The notes under the pieces are model-generated. The model was given only the letters and a program-made list of their open reading frames with translations. It had not been told where the DNA came from and searched no databases. From Archilochus colubris (lineage: Eukaryota > Chordata > Aves > Apodiformes > Trochilidae): DNA of 64,000 nucleotides. The stretch lies in contig CM041115.1 of assembly GCA_023079485.1 (NCBI GenBank), positions 44,510,305 to 44,574,304 of the forward strand, in the 5' to 3' direction. Made by a program: the position numbers and the translations under genes. Positions 14,301 to 25,406 of the stretch are shown in pieces (the stretch's first letter is position 1; each line of letters starts with the position of its first letter).

Positions 14301-15155
14301 GATGGAAGAAATGTGAAATAGCAGTGGAATCTCCAGGGTGGAACTAGAGGCATCCAGAAATCTGAAGAAATCAAGGAATAATGTCACTGAATTCCTAGTA
14401 ATAATGTTTGTAATGGGTAGATTATCATAATATTCAGTGATAAGCAACTTTGCTCTGCTGAAGGCTAAAAGATTCGCAGAATTTGTTCCAATTACAGAAA
14501 TAGGTTACAGCATGTAATTTGAGAAATACAAAACAAGAGCTCGCTAAACTAGGCAATTTTGTTAGCGACCTGAATTTCAATATATATTTTACTTGTCAAA
14601 TTGAATAAAAAGTTTGGATTTGTGTTTCTCCTCAGCACACCCATGCGAAGACTTGCTCCTTACCTACCTCTTTTGCCACCTTGCCAGTCCTATTTGGAAA
14701 TATTCATCTGGAGCAGATGAACTCTTGAGAGACAGAAGGGGAGGCCAGTGTGAAGGAGTCTGGGGTAGTGGAGCAGTGCCAGGAGCTGGAGCTTGCTCTG
14801 GGATTGCCTCCCCTCTCACTTTACAGACTAAGTGAGTGAGCTGTGAGATGGTCTTCTTACACAGGGAAAGACAAAAACATTTTATCGGTTCTTAATTAGG
14901 CAAAGCAAAATCAAGGAATACAGAGAAAATGCAGTTTCCTATCTGAGAAGGAAGTGAGCCCAGCTGGAGTCACAAAATGCAAGTGATCACCAGCTTCTCT
15001 TCTTCTCTCACCACTCTGCCCCTCACTTAGCACCACATGTGGCTTTGTCTTGTTTCTGTAGCTCCACCATCAGTCCCTGTGTTCCCACATTTCCTCTTCA
15101 CACTACAAAATATTAGTCTTTTGAGATTTAATACTGCCATGTTCATAAAAGTGAA

Positions 15156-15194
15156 CTCTAAGAGTGAGATCTAAGTGGCTCTAAGAGTGAGATC
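15156..15194. repeat. Short direct repeat, period 23
   Basis: The 16-mer CTCTAAGAGTGAGATC occurs at 15156-15171 and again at 15179-15194, separated by seven bases. It probably reflects slippage or a small duplication; no function is apparent. Confidence 0.85.
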
Positions 15195-15522
15195 CTTCCT
15201 GCCAGTCCTGTTTGAGGTTGTTTCCATACCCTGCAGTCTCTTTCCTGATGGGGAGCAAAGATCTTATCTGTTGTAAGGAATAAGGTGGGAAATTTTTTAT
15301 TTTATTTTTTGTTATATTTATTTATTTCTCTCAAGAGAAACCAAGCATCAGACTGAAAAATTCCCTGGGCTGAAGCAAGATAAGATTTGTCAGTGTATCA
15401 CAATTGCTTAATTTGTGCTGACTGTTATTTCCCCTTCACTCTACCTTCAGGAAAAAAGCTGTCACACTAAGTTAGTGTGTTTGTGGTACAGCACGGGGTG
15501 CTTCTGCTAGTTCAGACAATAA

Positions 15523-15762
15523 GAAAGGAACTGTGAAATAGGGGTAGAATTTCTGTTTTTCAGGAAAGAAATACATTTCCTTTTCAGGGAATTTATCATT
15601 AGGAAGAAATTCTTCACTGTGAGGCTGGTGAGACACAGGTTGGAAAGGAACTGTGAAATAGGGATAGAATTTCTGCTTTTCAGGAAAGAAATACATTTCC
15701 TTTTCAAGGAATTTATCATTAGGAAGAAATTCTTCACTGTAAGGCTGGTGGGACACAGGTTG
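15523..15762 (+). repeat. 120-bp tandem duplication spanning a CR1 5' edge
   Basis: Two copies of a 120-base unit lie head to tail at 15523-15642 and 15643-15762. I counted five substitutions between them (positions 15544, 15557, 15588, 15621 and 15631 of copy 1), about 96% identity. The first part of the unit, up to roughly position 67, does not look like CR1. The last part, from about ATTAGGAAGAAATTC to GACACAGGTTG, does. The rest of the CR1 follows only copy 2, so the duplication crosses the truncated 5' boundary of the element. On the minus strand it creates a frame with a duplicated roughly 40-residue peptide, which is a by-product and not evidence of a protein. Confidence 0.92.
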
Positions 15763-15924
15763 CCCAGAGAAGTTGTGGATTGCCATTCCTGGAAGCATGC
15801 AAGGTGAGGTTGGATGGGACATTGAGCAACATGGTCTAGTGGGAGGTGTTCCTGCACATGGCAAGGGGGGTGGGAATTAGTTGGTCCTTAAGGTCCCTTC
15901 CAACCCAAACCATTCTATGAATCA
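15590..15924 (+). mobile_element. CR1 LINE fragment, 3' end, plus strand
   Basis: A sense-oriented CR1 3' end. The CR1 words ATTAGGAAGAAATTCTTCAC and GAGGCTGGTGAGACAC appear twice because of the 120-bp duplication. After copy 2 the element continues through TTGCCCAGAGAAGTTGTGGA, GAGGTTGGATGGGACATTGA, GGTCTAGTGGGAGGTGT and AAGGTCCCTTCCAACCC, and ends at ATTCTATGAATC. The unduplicated element would be about 215 bp, strongly 5'-truncated, and too short to carry coding capacity beyond the last codons of ORF2. Confidence 0.9.
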
Positions 15925-18128
15925 ATGCAAGGAAAGAACCTCACTAGGAATCATCTTAGGAAAAAAGTGACACAGTAAGGAGATAAGATTTGGAAATGAC
16001 ATAGACATGGATAAGATAGCTCAAATGAGACGAGTGTGTGAGGAACTTTTGCTGCGGTAGGAAAAGCTAGGTGGCTTGATGGTAAATTCAGTTCTTTGCA
16101 GACAAAGGCAAATTAATGTAAGTTGGAAGGAAAAATCAGAATTACATGCTTCTTGGCTCTAAATTAATCACAACTATACATAAAAAATGTGTCACAACAG
16201 ATATCTTAGCCGAACCATAGCAAAAGAGCTGGCAAACTGATAGAATGTAGCAGGAAAAGGATAGAAAACAATATTGAAAATAATATGATATAGTTCTTTA
16301 AGTCAGTGACATGACCTCTCTGTTCCTTCCTGGACAGCCAGGTTGAAAATAGTGTCCAGGGAAATACATGACAAAAACGATTAGAATAATAGAAATGTTT
16401 GGGTTTTTTTCCTTATGTAAAGAAAATGTGTGAAGTGTAGAGATTATTATATTAGAGAGGGAAAAGAAGTGACAGCATGACAGAAGTGTAAAAATAATTA
16501 TTGTTGAAAGGAAGATTATCTTTCCCACAAAATAAAAACGTGGGGACATGAAACTGAATAACAAGACATTTACAACCAATAAAACAACCCCATTTGTTTA
16601 ATGCATAATGGGTGAGTTAGACACCTAGGGGAGCAATGGGAATTGAAAGATTTAGTTGCACAAGAAGAGAAATACAGAGGCCTGCACCTGTGTGGTTTGA
16701 GCCATAAACCAGATGACAGTGTTAAGGAGCAATTCACCCTTGTGGGCAGATGATACTCCTAATAGCTGTTTTGAACAACTTTTTCAAGAATTTAGGCAGT
16801 CCTTGAAGCAGGGTTTCATAATGAGTAGGCCCCATTAGCTGCCACAGTGAAGGCAGCTGTGTTCCCTCTGCATGCTGTAGTGTGGAATGGCAAGACCTAC
16901 ACCATAGATAAGCTATTTGACATAGGCACTGGAAGAAGCTGAGATACCCAGGTATCCCTTTATCTGGGATTTCTGTGGCAGAATGGGATCTGAATGGTGA
17001 ATTTGGTGCTGTCTTGGAGGCATGGGCCTTAGTGTGACTGTCACACTTGGAGCAGTAGCAGGTAGGCTACCCATGCAGCATGGGCAGTAAGTTCATTGTT
17101 GGAGATTTCCAGCTCTGTGATGGCCTGTGATCCAAGCAGGTATCAAAAAAATCTAGAGAAAAACATAATTTCTGAATGGAAAGGGGAGTCACATCTGGAA
17201 AAGCTGAATGCATGGTAGCCCTGTCTAGATTTGGCTGCATGGAGAGTTGTGTGGGTTGAAGGACTCTACTGAGAGCAGACATCCGAGGAGATGCATCCTC
17301 AGGGTTTTCTTAGTAAGTGAGGACAAAAATTTCTAGCAGATGTAGTGCAGCAAGAAATGGTTCAAGATCACTTTACCACGTCTGACATCCTTTTATAAAC
17401 TACATGCCCTTATTTATATTAAAAACTTAGAAGCATTTTTTGATGACGTGCTGGTGGAGTAATTTTTTCAGTAACTGAAGATGATGTCTATCTTTTGCCT
17501 TACTCCAGAGAGGAAGCAAAACAGTTGATTGTCAATTTTATCATCTCCTTTTCTGAGGTGCAGTTATATGTTAACTGGAACTTTTTGGAATTTTCCCCCC
17601 CAACAAAATCATATTTTGGGAAATGTTTCCATAAAACGTCTGTCTGGAATATTTATAAAATGCCAAATTAAATGCTTTCTACTTAGGCTCTCCTGTGTAT
17701 TGCTATAGTCTACAAGAAAACAAATCCAAGTCCTTGATCTGCCTGAAGTGTAGTGTTTCATTGTAATACCAACCCAAATCAAGAGGTACGTCCCAGTGTC
17801 ACAGACTGCCTGTATGCACAGATGGAAGTTTAATTTCTACTTCAGTATGGAAATCATGTTTCAAAAATGACAAAATTGCCAAATATATGGTAAAATAATT
17901 ATCTGGGCATTCTGGACTATCTGTCACATTTTAGTACAGGGCTCAGTGGCTATACTGAACTTTTTCCATTTTGATCTGATCAATATCCCACCTGGCAGTA
18001 CTCTTCACAAAATTCAACCTTTCACAAGAGAAACTCATTAGTTAATTGTTCATCCTCTTGAAAAAGCAAGCACAGATAATGCTTATATGTGGCAGTGGTA
18101 GTGCAGCTACTGAATTTGCAAGGGTTCA
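15925..18128. other. Unannotated non-coding stretch
   Basis: No gene or recognisable repeat is seen. The longest frames are under 100 codons (16298-16579 minus, 17067-17282 minus) and resemble nothing I know. Base composition is AT-rich and ordinary for the window. Confidence 0.55.
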
Positions 18129-18233
18129 TAAAATGGTTGAGGTTGAAAAGAGTCTTTGGAAACTGTCTAGTCCAACACCCTGCTAAAGGAGGGCCACTGA
18201 GAGCTGGTGGCCCAGGACCGTGTTGAGAGTTTT
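18129..18233 (-). mobile_element. CR1 LINE (older copy), 3' part left of a nested insertion
   Basis: This is the reverse complement of a CR1 3' end. From left to right it reads AAAATGGTTGAGGTTGAAAAG, then CTAGTCCAACACCC, then GGTGGCCCAGGACC. A minus-strand frame ending in a stop at 18183-18185 has the terminal residues TLNTVLGHQLSVALL, resembling the end of a CR1 ORF2. The similarity stops near 18233 and resumes beyond 18526 in the same orientation, so this is one half of an element split by a younger CR1. Confidence 0.85.
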
Positions 18234-18526
18234 TGGTAGAACCTGTTGTGATAGTACAAGGTGTAATGTTGTTAAACTAATGTAGTGTAGATTTAGACTA
18301 GGTATAAGGGAAAAAATTATTACAATGAGGGTGGTGAAACACTGGAACAGGTTTTCCAGAGCAGTAGTAGATGCTCCATCCCTTGAAACCCTCAAGGTCA
18401 GGTTGGATGGGGCCCTGAGCAACCACGTCCAGATGAAGATGTCCCTGTTCATTGCAGGGGAGGTTAGATTAGACATCTTTTAAAGGTCCTTTCCAAACCA
18501 TTCTATGATTCTGTGATTCTACCTCA
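18234..18526 (+). mobile_element. CR1 LINE (younger copy) nested in an older CR1
   Basis: About 293 bp of CR1 3' end in the plus orientation, opposite to its host element. Recognisable words in order are ATAGTACAAGGTGTAATG, TAGATTTAGACTAGGTATAA, GGTGGTGAAACACTGGAACA, AGGTCAGGTTGGATGGGGCC and AAAGGTCCTTTCCAAACCAT, ending in ATTCTATGATTCTGTGATTC. The hexamer AGTTTT occurs at 18228-18233 and 18527-18532, immediately flanking the insert. This is either a small target duplication or a microhomology, since CR1 does not usually produce clear target duplications. Confidence 0.88.
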
Positions 18527-19035
18527 AGTTTTAAACACCTCCAAGGACTGAAACTTACATCCTCTATGGGAAAGCTGTTCCAGAGTTTGACTAGCTTAAA
18601 GTAAATTTTTTCTTGTGTTAAAATAGAATTTCCTGCCTCATGCTTTGTTACTGGACACCACTGAAAAGAGTCTGCCTCCATCTTCATTAGGTGTTTATTT
18701 ATACTGATAAGGCACCTTCTGAGCCTTTTCTTCTCCAGGTTGAACATTCCTAACTCTCCCAGCTTCTCTTTGTGTACCAGGTACTCCAGTTCTTTAACCA
18801 TCTCAGAGGCCCTTTTCTGGACTTGCTCCAGTAGGTCCATGTCTCTCTCTGATTCTGAGGAACCCAGCAGGCAACAGAGTACCCAGATATGTTTCACCAG
18901 TGCTGAGCTGAATGGAAGGATGGCTTCCCATGACCTGACAGCAATCCTTCTCCTAATGCAGCCCAGGATGCTCTTAGTCTTCTTTGATGAAAAGGTGCAT
19001 TTGTGACTGGAGCAGAACTTATCCACCAGAATCAC
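18527..19035 (-). pseudogene. CR1 ORF2 C-terminal relic (reverse transcriptase tail)
   Basis: A minus-strand frame with no stop over about 170 codons. It resembles the region downstream of the CR1 reverse transcriptase catalytic core. Landmarks are ILGCIRRRIA, FSSALVKHIW, MDLLEQVQKRA, KLGELGMFNLEKKRLR and LVKLWNSFP. The upstream endonuclease and catalytic RT parts are absent, so it has no activity. The younger CR1 insertion at 18526 interrupts it; the frame then runs about 17 codons into unrelated insert sequence before a stop at 18469. The original end of the frame lies at 18183. Its apparent start at 19035 is a GTG, so this is not an independent gene. Confidence 0.8.
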
Positions 19036-19200
19036 CAGGGCCTCAGCATATTATGGTGCAGGGGGTTATTCTTCCTCAAGTGCAGGACTTCTTCAAGGGC
19101 TTGATGAACTTCATGAGGTTTATGTCAGCCCATTTCTGCAACCAGTCAAGCTCTGTCTGGATGGTATAGCACAGCCCTCGGTTGTATCAGCCACTCCTTC
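18527..19200 (-). mobile_element. CR1 LINE (older copy), right part of a split element
   Basis: A minus-strand CR1, continuing the element begun at 18129-18233. From left to right it runs through the antisense of the ORF2 C-terminal region (GGAAAGCTGTTCCAGAG, CTTCTCCAGGTTGAAC, GGACTTGCTCCAGTAGG, AATGCAGCCCAGGATGCT), then the more upstream segment near 19060-19198 (TTATTCTTCCTCAAGTGCAG, CAGCCCTCGGTTGTATCAGC). It is 5'-truncated near 19200. Together with the left part, about 780 bp of the element remain. Confidence 0.88.
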
Positions 19201-19730
19201 CATTCTTCTTGTAGATGTATGAGTGTCAATAATGCTTCTCAAAAAGCAAGAGCACAAAGGTGAGAAAATAAGGCTCTTCAGGGCCAAGGCAGGCCTCACA
19301 ACCCCACTGTCTAAGTCTCAAGCCTTGGAAATGAAGGATAAAATCTTGGTGATACTGAAATCAGAGATGTTTTTACCACTGCCTCCTACAGATGTTTAGA
19401 TTTTCTTTTCAAAACCATGTTTTTGTTTTTTTTTTTATTTTGTCACATGCACTTTAAATCCTTTTTGTTTTGCAGCTGGAGAAAGTACTTCAGTCCCTGA
19501 GAAAAGGACACTGGGTCAAATCTGCTTCATTGCTGGGCATCCTTGGCTGCAATATTGTTGAGCAAAATGGCTCTCTTCCAGAGCCTTACCTGCGCATTAT
19601 AATATTCATGGGCAATCTGAGGAATTGTTTTAATTCTCATTTAGGTTAACCATACATTTCTAAGACATGGGTAAATCACTTCATTGGAAACATCTTCTGT
19701 CTCCCAGCTAGAAAAAAATGTTCTGGCTGC

Positions 19731-19808
19731 AAAACAAACAAACGAAGAAAAAACAAAACAAAAAGAACAAAAAAAACAACAACCCACAAAAAAACCAATT
19801 AACAAACA
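19731..19808. repeat. A/C-rich low-complexity tract
   Basis: About 78 bases built from A-runs broken by single C or G residues (AAACAAAC, AAAACAAAAAG and ACAACAACCC blocks). It lies inside an 85-codon Lys/Gln/Thr-rich frame that it alone explains. Confidence 0.85.
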
Positions 19809-20509
19809 CTACTTTTCTTCATCAATAACAAAGCAGACAATTGCTACAATAGTTCCTGCTTTCATGTATGCTTTAATGAACTTGTTTAAATTGTGTTCAG
19901 TAATTTGTCTTTCCTACAAAGCAGAGAGATCACCAAATTAAAGCTCTGCTCTGTGAACTGATTCTCTAAAATGTCTAGGTCTCTCCAGACTCCTTAGCTA
20001 TCAGATAATCTGGGCAAAAGCTTTGTCTGAAGTCAAAAGAGGTCTGGAGTTCTTACCTCTGTCATTCTCTCCCTTTTGCTGTCTACAGGCAAGAAGAACA
20101 AAGTTTAATAGATAGCATATGCTGTTAGCTGAGCCTTTGTTCCTGCCTCAGCAGAGTCAATGCATTGCCAAGTCTCTCTGAGTTTCAGTGTGTCTTCCCA
20201 ATTTTGGCTGGAATCTCCTGCAATCTGAAGCAGTCTCACATAAACCTCTGAAGGTTCACAGTACATTTGGATGGAAAACTTGAACCATCACTCAGAGAGT
20301 GTATTTTTCAAATCTGACTCTGTTCAGTGACCAGAACTTGGCAGGTTTGCCTACAGTCTGATAAGGATGGATGAGAGACGATTGAGTTTCCTCCCTGTCT
20401 CCATACAAAACCCTAAGCTATTGAAAAGTGACAAGTCTCATAAAATTAATAAGTTGTAGAATTCTCTGCTGGTGTCTTTGTTATTGTCATTGCTGTTTTG
20501 ATTTGCTTT

Positions 20510-20580
20510 AAAAAAAAACAAACAAACAAGCCAAAAAGACAAAACAAAACAAAAAGAACAACAAAAAACCCCAACAAAAT
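20510..20580. repeat. A/C-rich low-complexity tract
   Basis: An A-run of nine followed by AAACAAACAAG, AAAACAAAACAAAAAG and AAAAAACCCC blocks. It has the same style as the tracts at 19731, 32854, 42320 and 57429. Confidence 0.85.
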
Positions 20581-21692
20581 CCGCAATATTTCAGTATTCA
20601 AGACATTAAATATGCTGTCAGCCTTAGGTTATTAAAAAGGTGTCTAGTCTGTAATCTTAGAAAGAACAGAGGTATGTGGAAAGATATGGTACCTTTCCCT
20701 CAATGGCTGGGTAATCCTTTAACCTACCTCCTCCAGGGGAAATTCCCAGATGAAAAATTGTCTGATTCTTCTATATTTGGCCTGTTACAATTTGTTATTC
20801 TGTCTCTTTCTTTTTGAAGTGTCTTTTTCCTTTTATTCTCTCTGATTAATTGTTGAGGAATTACACAGGCTTTTAGCTTTATGCTTCTTACTAATGGTCA
20901 GATTGTCTAAGTCATTGTGTACTGATATAACTTCATGAAGTTTTGTAAAAATGAGACTTAGGATGGGCTGATCATGAAAATCCCAAGGGTCTTCTTTTTA
21001 TCTCTTCAGGAAGAACATTTGAAGCTGATGAACTTTTTCTGTGTCAGATGTTGTCTTCCCGGTGGAGGACAATGCTGCATGGTATGTGCTGGTTTTAAAG
21101 TCTACTTGAGACAGGCTGAGAAAGACTTTGCCTTGAATCTGATTAATGGAACATATTTGAAAAGTCTCCAATAAACCTTTATCGTTATGAACTGTAGCTG
21201 GCACATCAGAAGGGTGTGAACTTACACACAGACATGTCTAATGGCTTAGGAAATGCCCTGCTAGTCTAGCAGGATTTTGCAGTCTAATGAATTAAATACC
21301 AAAATGATCTTGAAATAATGTTAAGGAAACACAGATGACAGAATCTGAGAAAAGAAGAAACATGCAAGGTTGGGCTTGGCATTTCATCCCTAGACATCAC
21401 ATCACTTTATTAAGTACAGCAAAAATGCAGAGGTTCGAGTAAGGGAAGGTCAGCTCCTTTATTTTTTGTACCCTGGACTCCCAGTCTCACCATGCTTGCT
21501 CTTGCAAGTCCAAAATTAAAGCAAGCTAAGTAAAGGTTAGCAGTTGCACCAGTTACCAGGGGCTGTATTTTGAGATCCTTACTTCAACACTAAACCTGCT
21601 CATGTGCTCCTCTGAACCCATGGGTTGCTGGCACTGACTGATTTTCAGAAGTAACATACTTTGAGAGGCCAAATCATGCCAGCTTTTTTTAA

Positions 21693-21720
21693 TTTATATA
21701 TATATACATATGTATTTTAT
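21693..21720. repeat. Short TA-rich run
   Basis: An imperfect (TA)n segment (TTATATATATATATACATATG) followed by T-rich sequence. Confidence 0.7.
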
Positions 21721-22003
21721 TATTCATGTCAGCTGAGCTTGATACTCTATATATTAGGTTCATAACTTCATGATGTGAGGTCCTCTTGTACTTCTCAGAA
21801 GAATGTTTTGGGGCACAAAAGCCATTCTTGGTTGTTCTTTCAGGGTGGCTCTGGATAAGTCTCCTCTTCTTACTTCCAGGAACTGTGAGCTTGTATTGCT
21901 CTGGTTATCCTTCAGTGATAAGTCTGTGTACCTCAGTAGTACAGTGTAGGAGAAACTGCTGCTGCAGCTAAAGAATCTATGACATAGAACACAGAGCAGC
22001 TAT

Positions 22004-22048
22004 GTTAGTTAGTTAGTTAGCTAGTTAATTAGTTTGTTAGTTAGTTAG
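22004..22048. repeat. TTAG tetranucleotide microsatellite
   Basis: About eleven units of a (TTAG)n repeat with three variant units (CTAG, TTAA and TTTG) in the middle. A poly-A run lies 25 bp downstream. It is not the telomere hexamer. Confidence 0.92.
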
Positions 22049-22073
22049 AAGATGTTAGTCCCTCATCTAGGGG

Positions 22074-22087
22074 AAAAAAAAAAAAAA
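22074..22087. repeat. Poly-A run (14)
   Basis: An uninterrupted run of 14 A residues just after the TTAG microsatellite. Confidence 0.9.
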
Positions 22088-23979
22088 GTCATGGTCCAAA
22101 GATAATGTTGGGTTTCACTGCCTCTTCCTCACTGCCAGAACAAAATCAGACTTGAGGCAGCAATGCTGGTAGCCTCAGTAACTCAAGTCTCTTTCTCTCT
22201 GAACCAGAATGCTATCTGCACAAGATCCCCAGTGTGGCCCTCCCTGTACACCTGCCTGTGAGAGAAATGCTATGTTCTGAGTTTTTCCCGCAGAGCAAGA
22301 ATCAGAGCTTTGGCCCTTGGTGGACAGAGTCAACTCCAGCTTTGTTATCGTGGCATAAGAGTGATTCATTGCCTTTGTGCCACAGCAAGCACGTGTGGGG
22401 AAACCTAATAAGTATCCCTATTCAGCCAAGATAATGGGGAGAATTAAATTGGTTGGCACTTGGATCAAAGCTTATTAGCCTTGAATCTAACACTTGACAA
22501 CCAGAGATAGTATCAGAAAGGGTTTTTTCTTATGCCATTTGCTGCATGTGTTGGAGTGATTGTTCATGTGTAATGAGATCACATCTTAGGAAAGGATGAG
22601 AAATAGCATTTTTGCTGGTTGTCAAGACCTATCTGAACATGAAGTTTATTTAAACACATTTTTTTGCTATGACCTCATATTAACTCTCAGCAAGCTTATC
22701 CATCTCTAATTTTGTTATATGGTCATCAAACGGAAAATCCCCTTCAGATAAAGCAAAACATTTTCATCCTCTATTACACAAGTATCAGGTCGCAGCAATT
22801 ACATACAAATGTCAGACACTTATTTCTCCAGAAGAGGGTTAGCGTGTTTCTGTTAGGCACAAATAAGGAGTTGCTTATTCTGCACAACGATATAGTGAAT
22901 GTGACATTGCATGAATGAAGGAGGTAGACAAGCCTAGTCAATGGATTGAGCCTCTACAAAGTCTGTGACAGTGCACTCCCTGTATGATAAAAATCTCAAA
23001 TGACATCCATCTCTGTGGATGGCCTTTACAGGAAGCAAAAAGCAACAGCACAGCACATTATCATTTTCTGGTGTAAACCTCCTGCAGTGTGTTTGAATGT
23101 TACCCCACTGAACTTCAGTCCTTTTCTGTGTATTCCGAAGTCACCTCCTGTGAGAAGATGGAGTAAATAAGCCCCACCTGCTACAGCATTTTAGCCATCT
23201 AGCCTTTCCTTTCCATCCCTATGGCCAAAACACTCACACACACCTAATTATTTTCTTCTTCAGCTACTGCAGTCTTTCTCACCAGACTGCTTTCTCCCTT
23301 TGCTCATCCGTCAGGACATTGCTGCCAAAAACATCTTTCTTATTCTGGCCGTGGCTTCTGTCTCTGTGAATGTTGGTCTGTTTCCTCAGTGCTCTCTAAA
23401 GAGATCTACTGTCTTAGTCTTGTCTTGAAGATCTTCTACTGTGCAGCTGCTCTCTCTAAATCAAGTGTAGTTTCTCTACCCTGTTGTTTCCACTCAGTTG
23501 TGCTAACTACCTACCTTGTTCCACAAAGGCCTCCACTCACTTTTACCCTCTCTTCACCAAAACTGCTCCTACAGCCAACTCCTTTTGGCACTTTTGGCAT
23601 TCAAGGGAGTGAGGAAAAACAATTTAGTGTGATCTATATGCCTTGCTATCGCTGTATTTGTTATTGCCACCTTTGTGCTTTTTCTTCCCCAACTAGTCTG
23701 CCTGCCTGAGACTTTTGCTTGTTGCGTATATGCTAGATGTATTAATCTGTTTGAAAAAATAGAAAATATTTTCCAGTCTGCTGCATTAAATTGTCATACA
23801 GCAATATGCTCTTTTGTATAGACCTCCAGCATTAGACAAACATTTTCATTATGGTGAGATGCAGCCAGATTTATGCCAGAGGTTCTTTTAAACTATGGTA
23901 TTAGAGGTGTATTTGCTGAAAACCCAAACGAAATGGTAAAGCAGGCAAATTGAAAGCAAATCAAATTGTCCCCTGAATG

Positions 23980-24049
23980 AAAATAAATATAATAAATATA
24001 TATAATAAATAACATATATGATATATATGGTAAATATAATAAATATTCA
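23980..24049. repeat. AT-rich run with AATAAATAT units
   Basis: About 70 bases composed almost only of A and T, with repeated ATAATAAATAT and ATATATG words. Several AATAAA hexamers occur as by-products. I do not read them as polyadenylation sites because no transcript unit is visible. Confidence 0.8.
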
Positions 24050-24459
24050 TCTGAATAGAAATAAATATTGGCCTTTTCCATTCTGGAGCGATACTAAAAA
24101 ACAAATATGGTCAATTAAGAATTGCCATCTGGATCCACCATGACAGTGTGCTGAGCTCTAGTAAAGATGGGTCTTTGACACAGGAATTTGACAGTGCAAA
24201 CACCAGCTGACCTTTAGCAAAATCAGTCTGATCACAATTCTGTTGTTATTTGTCTCTGCAGCCTTGTTTAGAAAAAAGCACAAGCTGTGTCAGACAGAAA
24301 GTGAAGGATGAGCAAGGTGCAGTCTGCAGCCACAGCAAAAGCGAGTGTTTTCACTGCACTGACCATAATCAAGGCCATCAATCACTTCTCTAATGTATTC
24401 TTCCTGGCTCCAGTCACATCCATATTTACCAGATCAATCAAAATCTACCTTTTGTTTCC

Positions 24460-24472
24460 TTTTTTTTTTTTT
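24460..24472. repeat. Poly-T run
   Basis: A run of 13 T residues within a T/C-rich stretch. Confidence 0.85.
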
Positions 24473-24684
24473 ACTTCAATGGCTTACAGAAAACAAAACA
24501 AAAAAGCAGCCAAAATCTAATAATTTATACAATGTATTCTGATTCGCTGACATCACTCTGAGAGAGCCTTTCCAGCTCCCAGCTGAACATCCCAAGGAAG
24601 ATGTGGGCTCAGGTCCTTCATTATTTATTATCTGTACATCTGTCTTGTAAAATGCATTTATTGCACCAATTTTCTCTGTGGTCT

Positions 24685-24698
24685 TGTGTGTGTGTGTG
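24685..24698. repeat. Short (TG)7 dinucleotide repeat
   Basis: Seven TG units followed by AGTAC. It is too short to be a strong microsatellite. Confidence 0.75.
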
Positions 24699-25379
24699 AG
24701 TACATGCCATGAAAAAGGCTCATACAACAAAGCATTTACACAATACCCATGCCATAGTCTTACCAGTGCCTTCACAGAGGCAGCAAAATGACTTATTCCT
24801 CTGTGTACATGTGGGAGTGGGATCTTTCTCATTGTCTTTGTGGTTGGTGTACCTAATCCACAGACTGGTCTATAACCTGATACAGAAAAACAAATTAAGT
24901 TAATGAAATTTTTTGTTTTATGAGTCTATGACTCTATGATTCTATGACGAGAACCCTGAAGCAATAAACAGATGAATTCCTGTGTTTTAGTTATGGCTCC
25001 CCTTCAGTGAAGGCTGCCAATACACAAGGACTGAAATTCAGTGGACATGCTGTAAAAAGGGTGTCGTAAGCTGGACAGTGGATGGTCTCCCTCCCTTGGC
25101 AAAGGAAATGTGCCCATGAGGAGGAGGCAATAAAACAGCCTTTTTCCAGGCTCTTTCTTCCCTTTCCAACATCAGTTTTACATTAACTCAGTGAGCCTCT
25201 AGATCCTTGCATAAACACAATGCCAGCTTTGATTATCTGCAGGACTACCACCAGCATCCTGACAGGGTCAGGCTTCTTGGAAGCATTGTGAGCATAAATC
25301 TCAGCTCTTACCACTGACTGTTAAGAATTTCTCTGCATTTAGGGCCACCTATTCACTGCCTCAAAATATTTGCAGCAAC

Positions 25380-25406
25380 AAAAAAAAAACCCAAAAAACC
25401 CCAAAC
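25380..25406. repeat. A/C-rich tract
   Basis: A ten-A run followed by CCCAAAAAACCCC. It belongs to the same compositional class as the other A/C-rich tracts. Confidence 0.8.

Larger units (their letters stand above)
7743..15522. other. Unannotated non-coding stretch with short tandem duplications
   Basis: No gene is supportable. The longest frame (9992-10438, 148 codons) matches no family I recognise; part of its apparent hydrophobic segment comes from a G/T-rich low-complexity run at 10297-10346. Small direct repeats are listed separately (11239-11278, 11306-11335, 15156-15194), and a short imperfect repeat of the type CAGGAACCTGAAC occurs near 8525-8553. Otherwise it looks like ordinary low-copy DNA. 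Confidence 0.55.

Noticed and set aside
15472..15864. 130-codon minus-strand frame with a duplicated roughly 40-residue peptide
   Set aside because: It is antisense to a CR1 with a 120-bp tandem duplication, and 120 is a multiple of three, so the peptide repeat is automatic.
23980..24049. Several AATAAA hexamers as possible polyadenylation sites
   Set aside because: They are by-products of an AT-only repeat run, with no transcript unit visible.
24920..24951. CR1-like tail units (CTATGATTCTATGA) without a body
   Set aside because: No CR1 3' sequence precedes or follows them, so they may be chance or a remnant too short to call.
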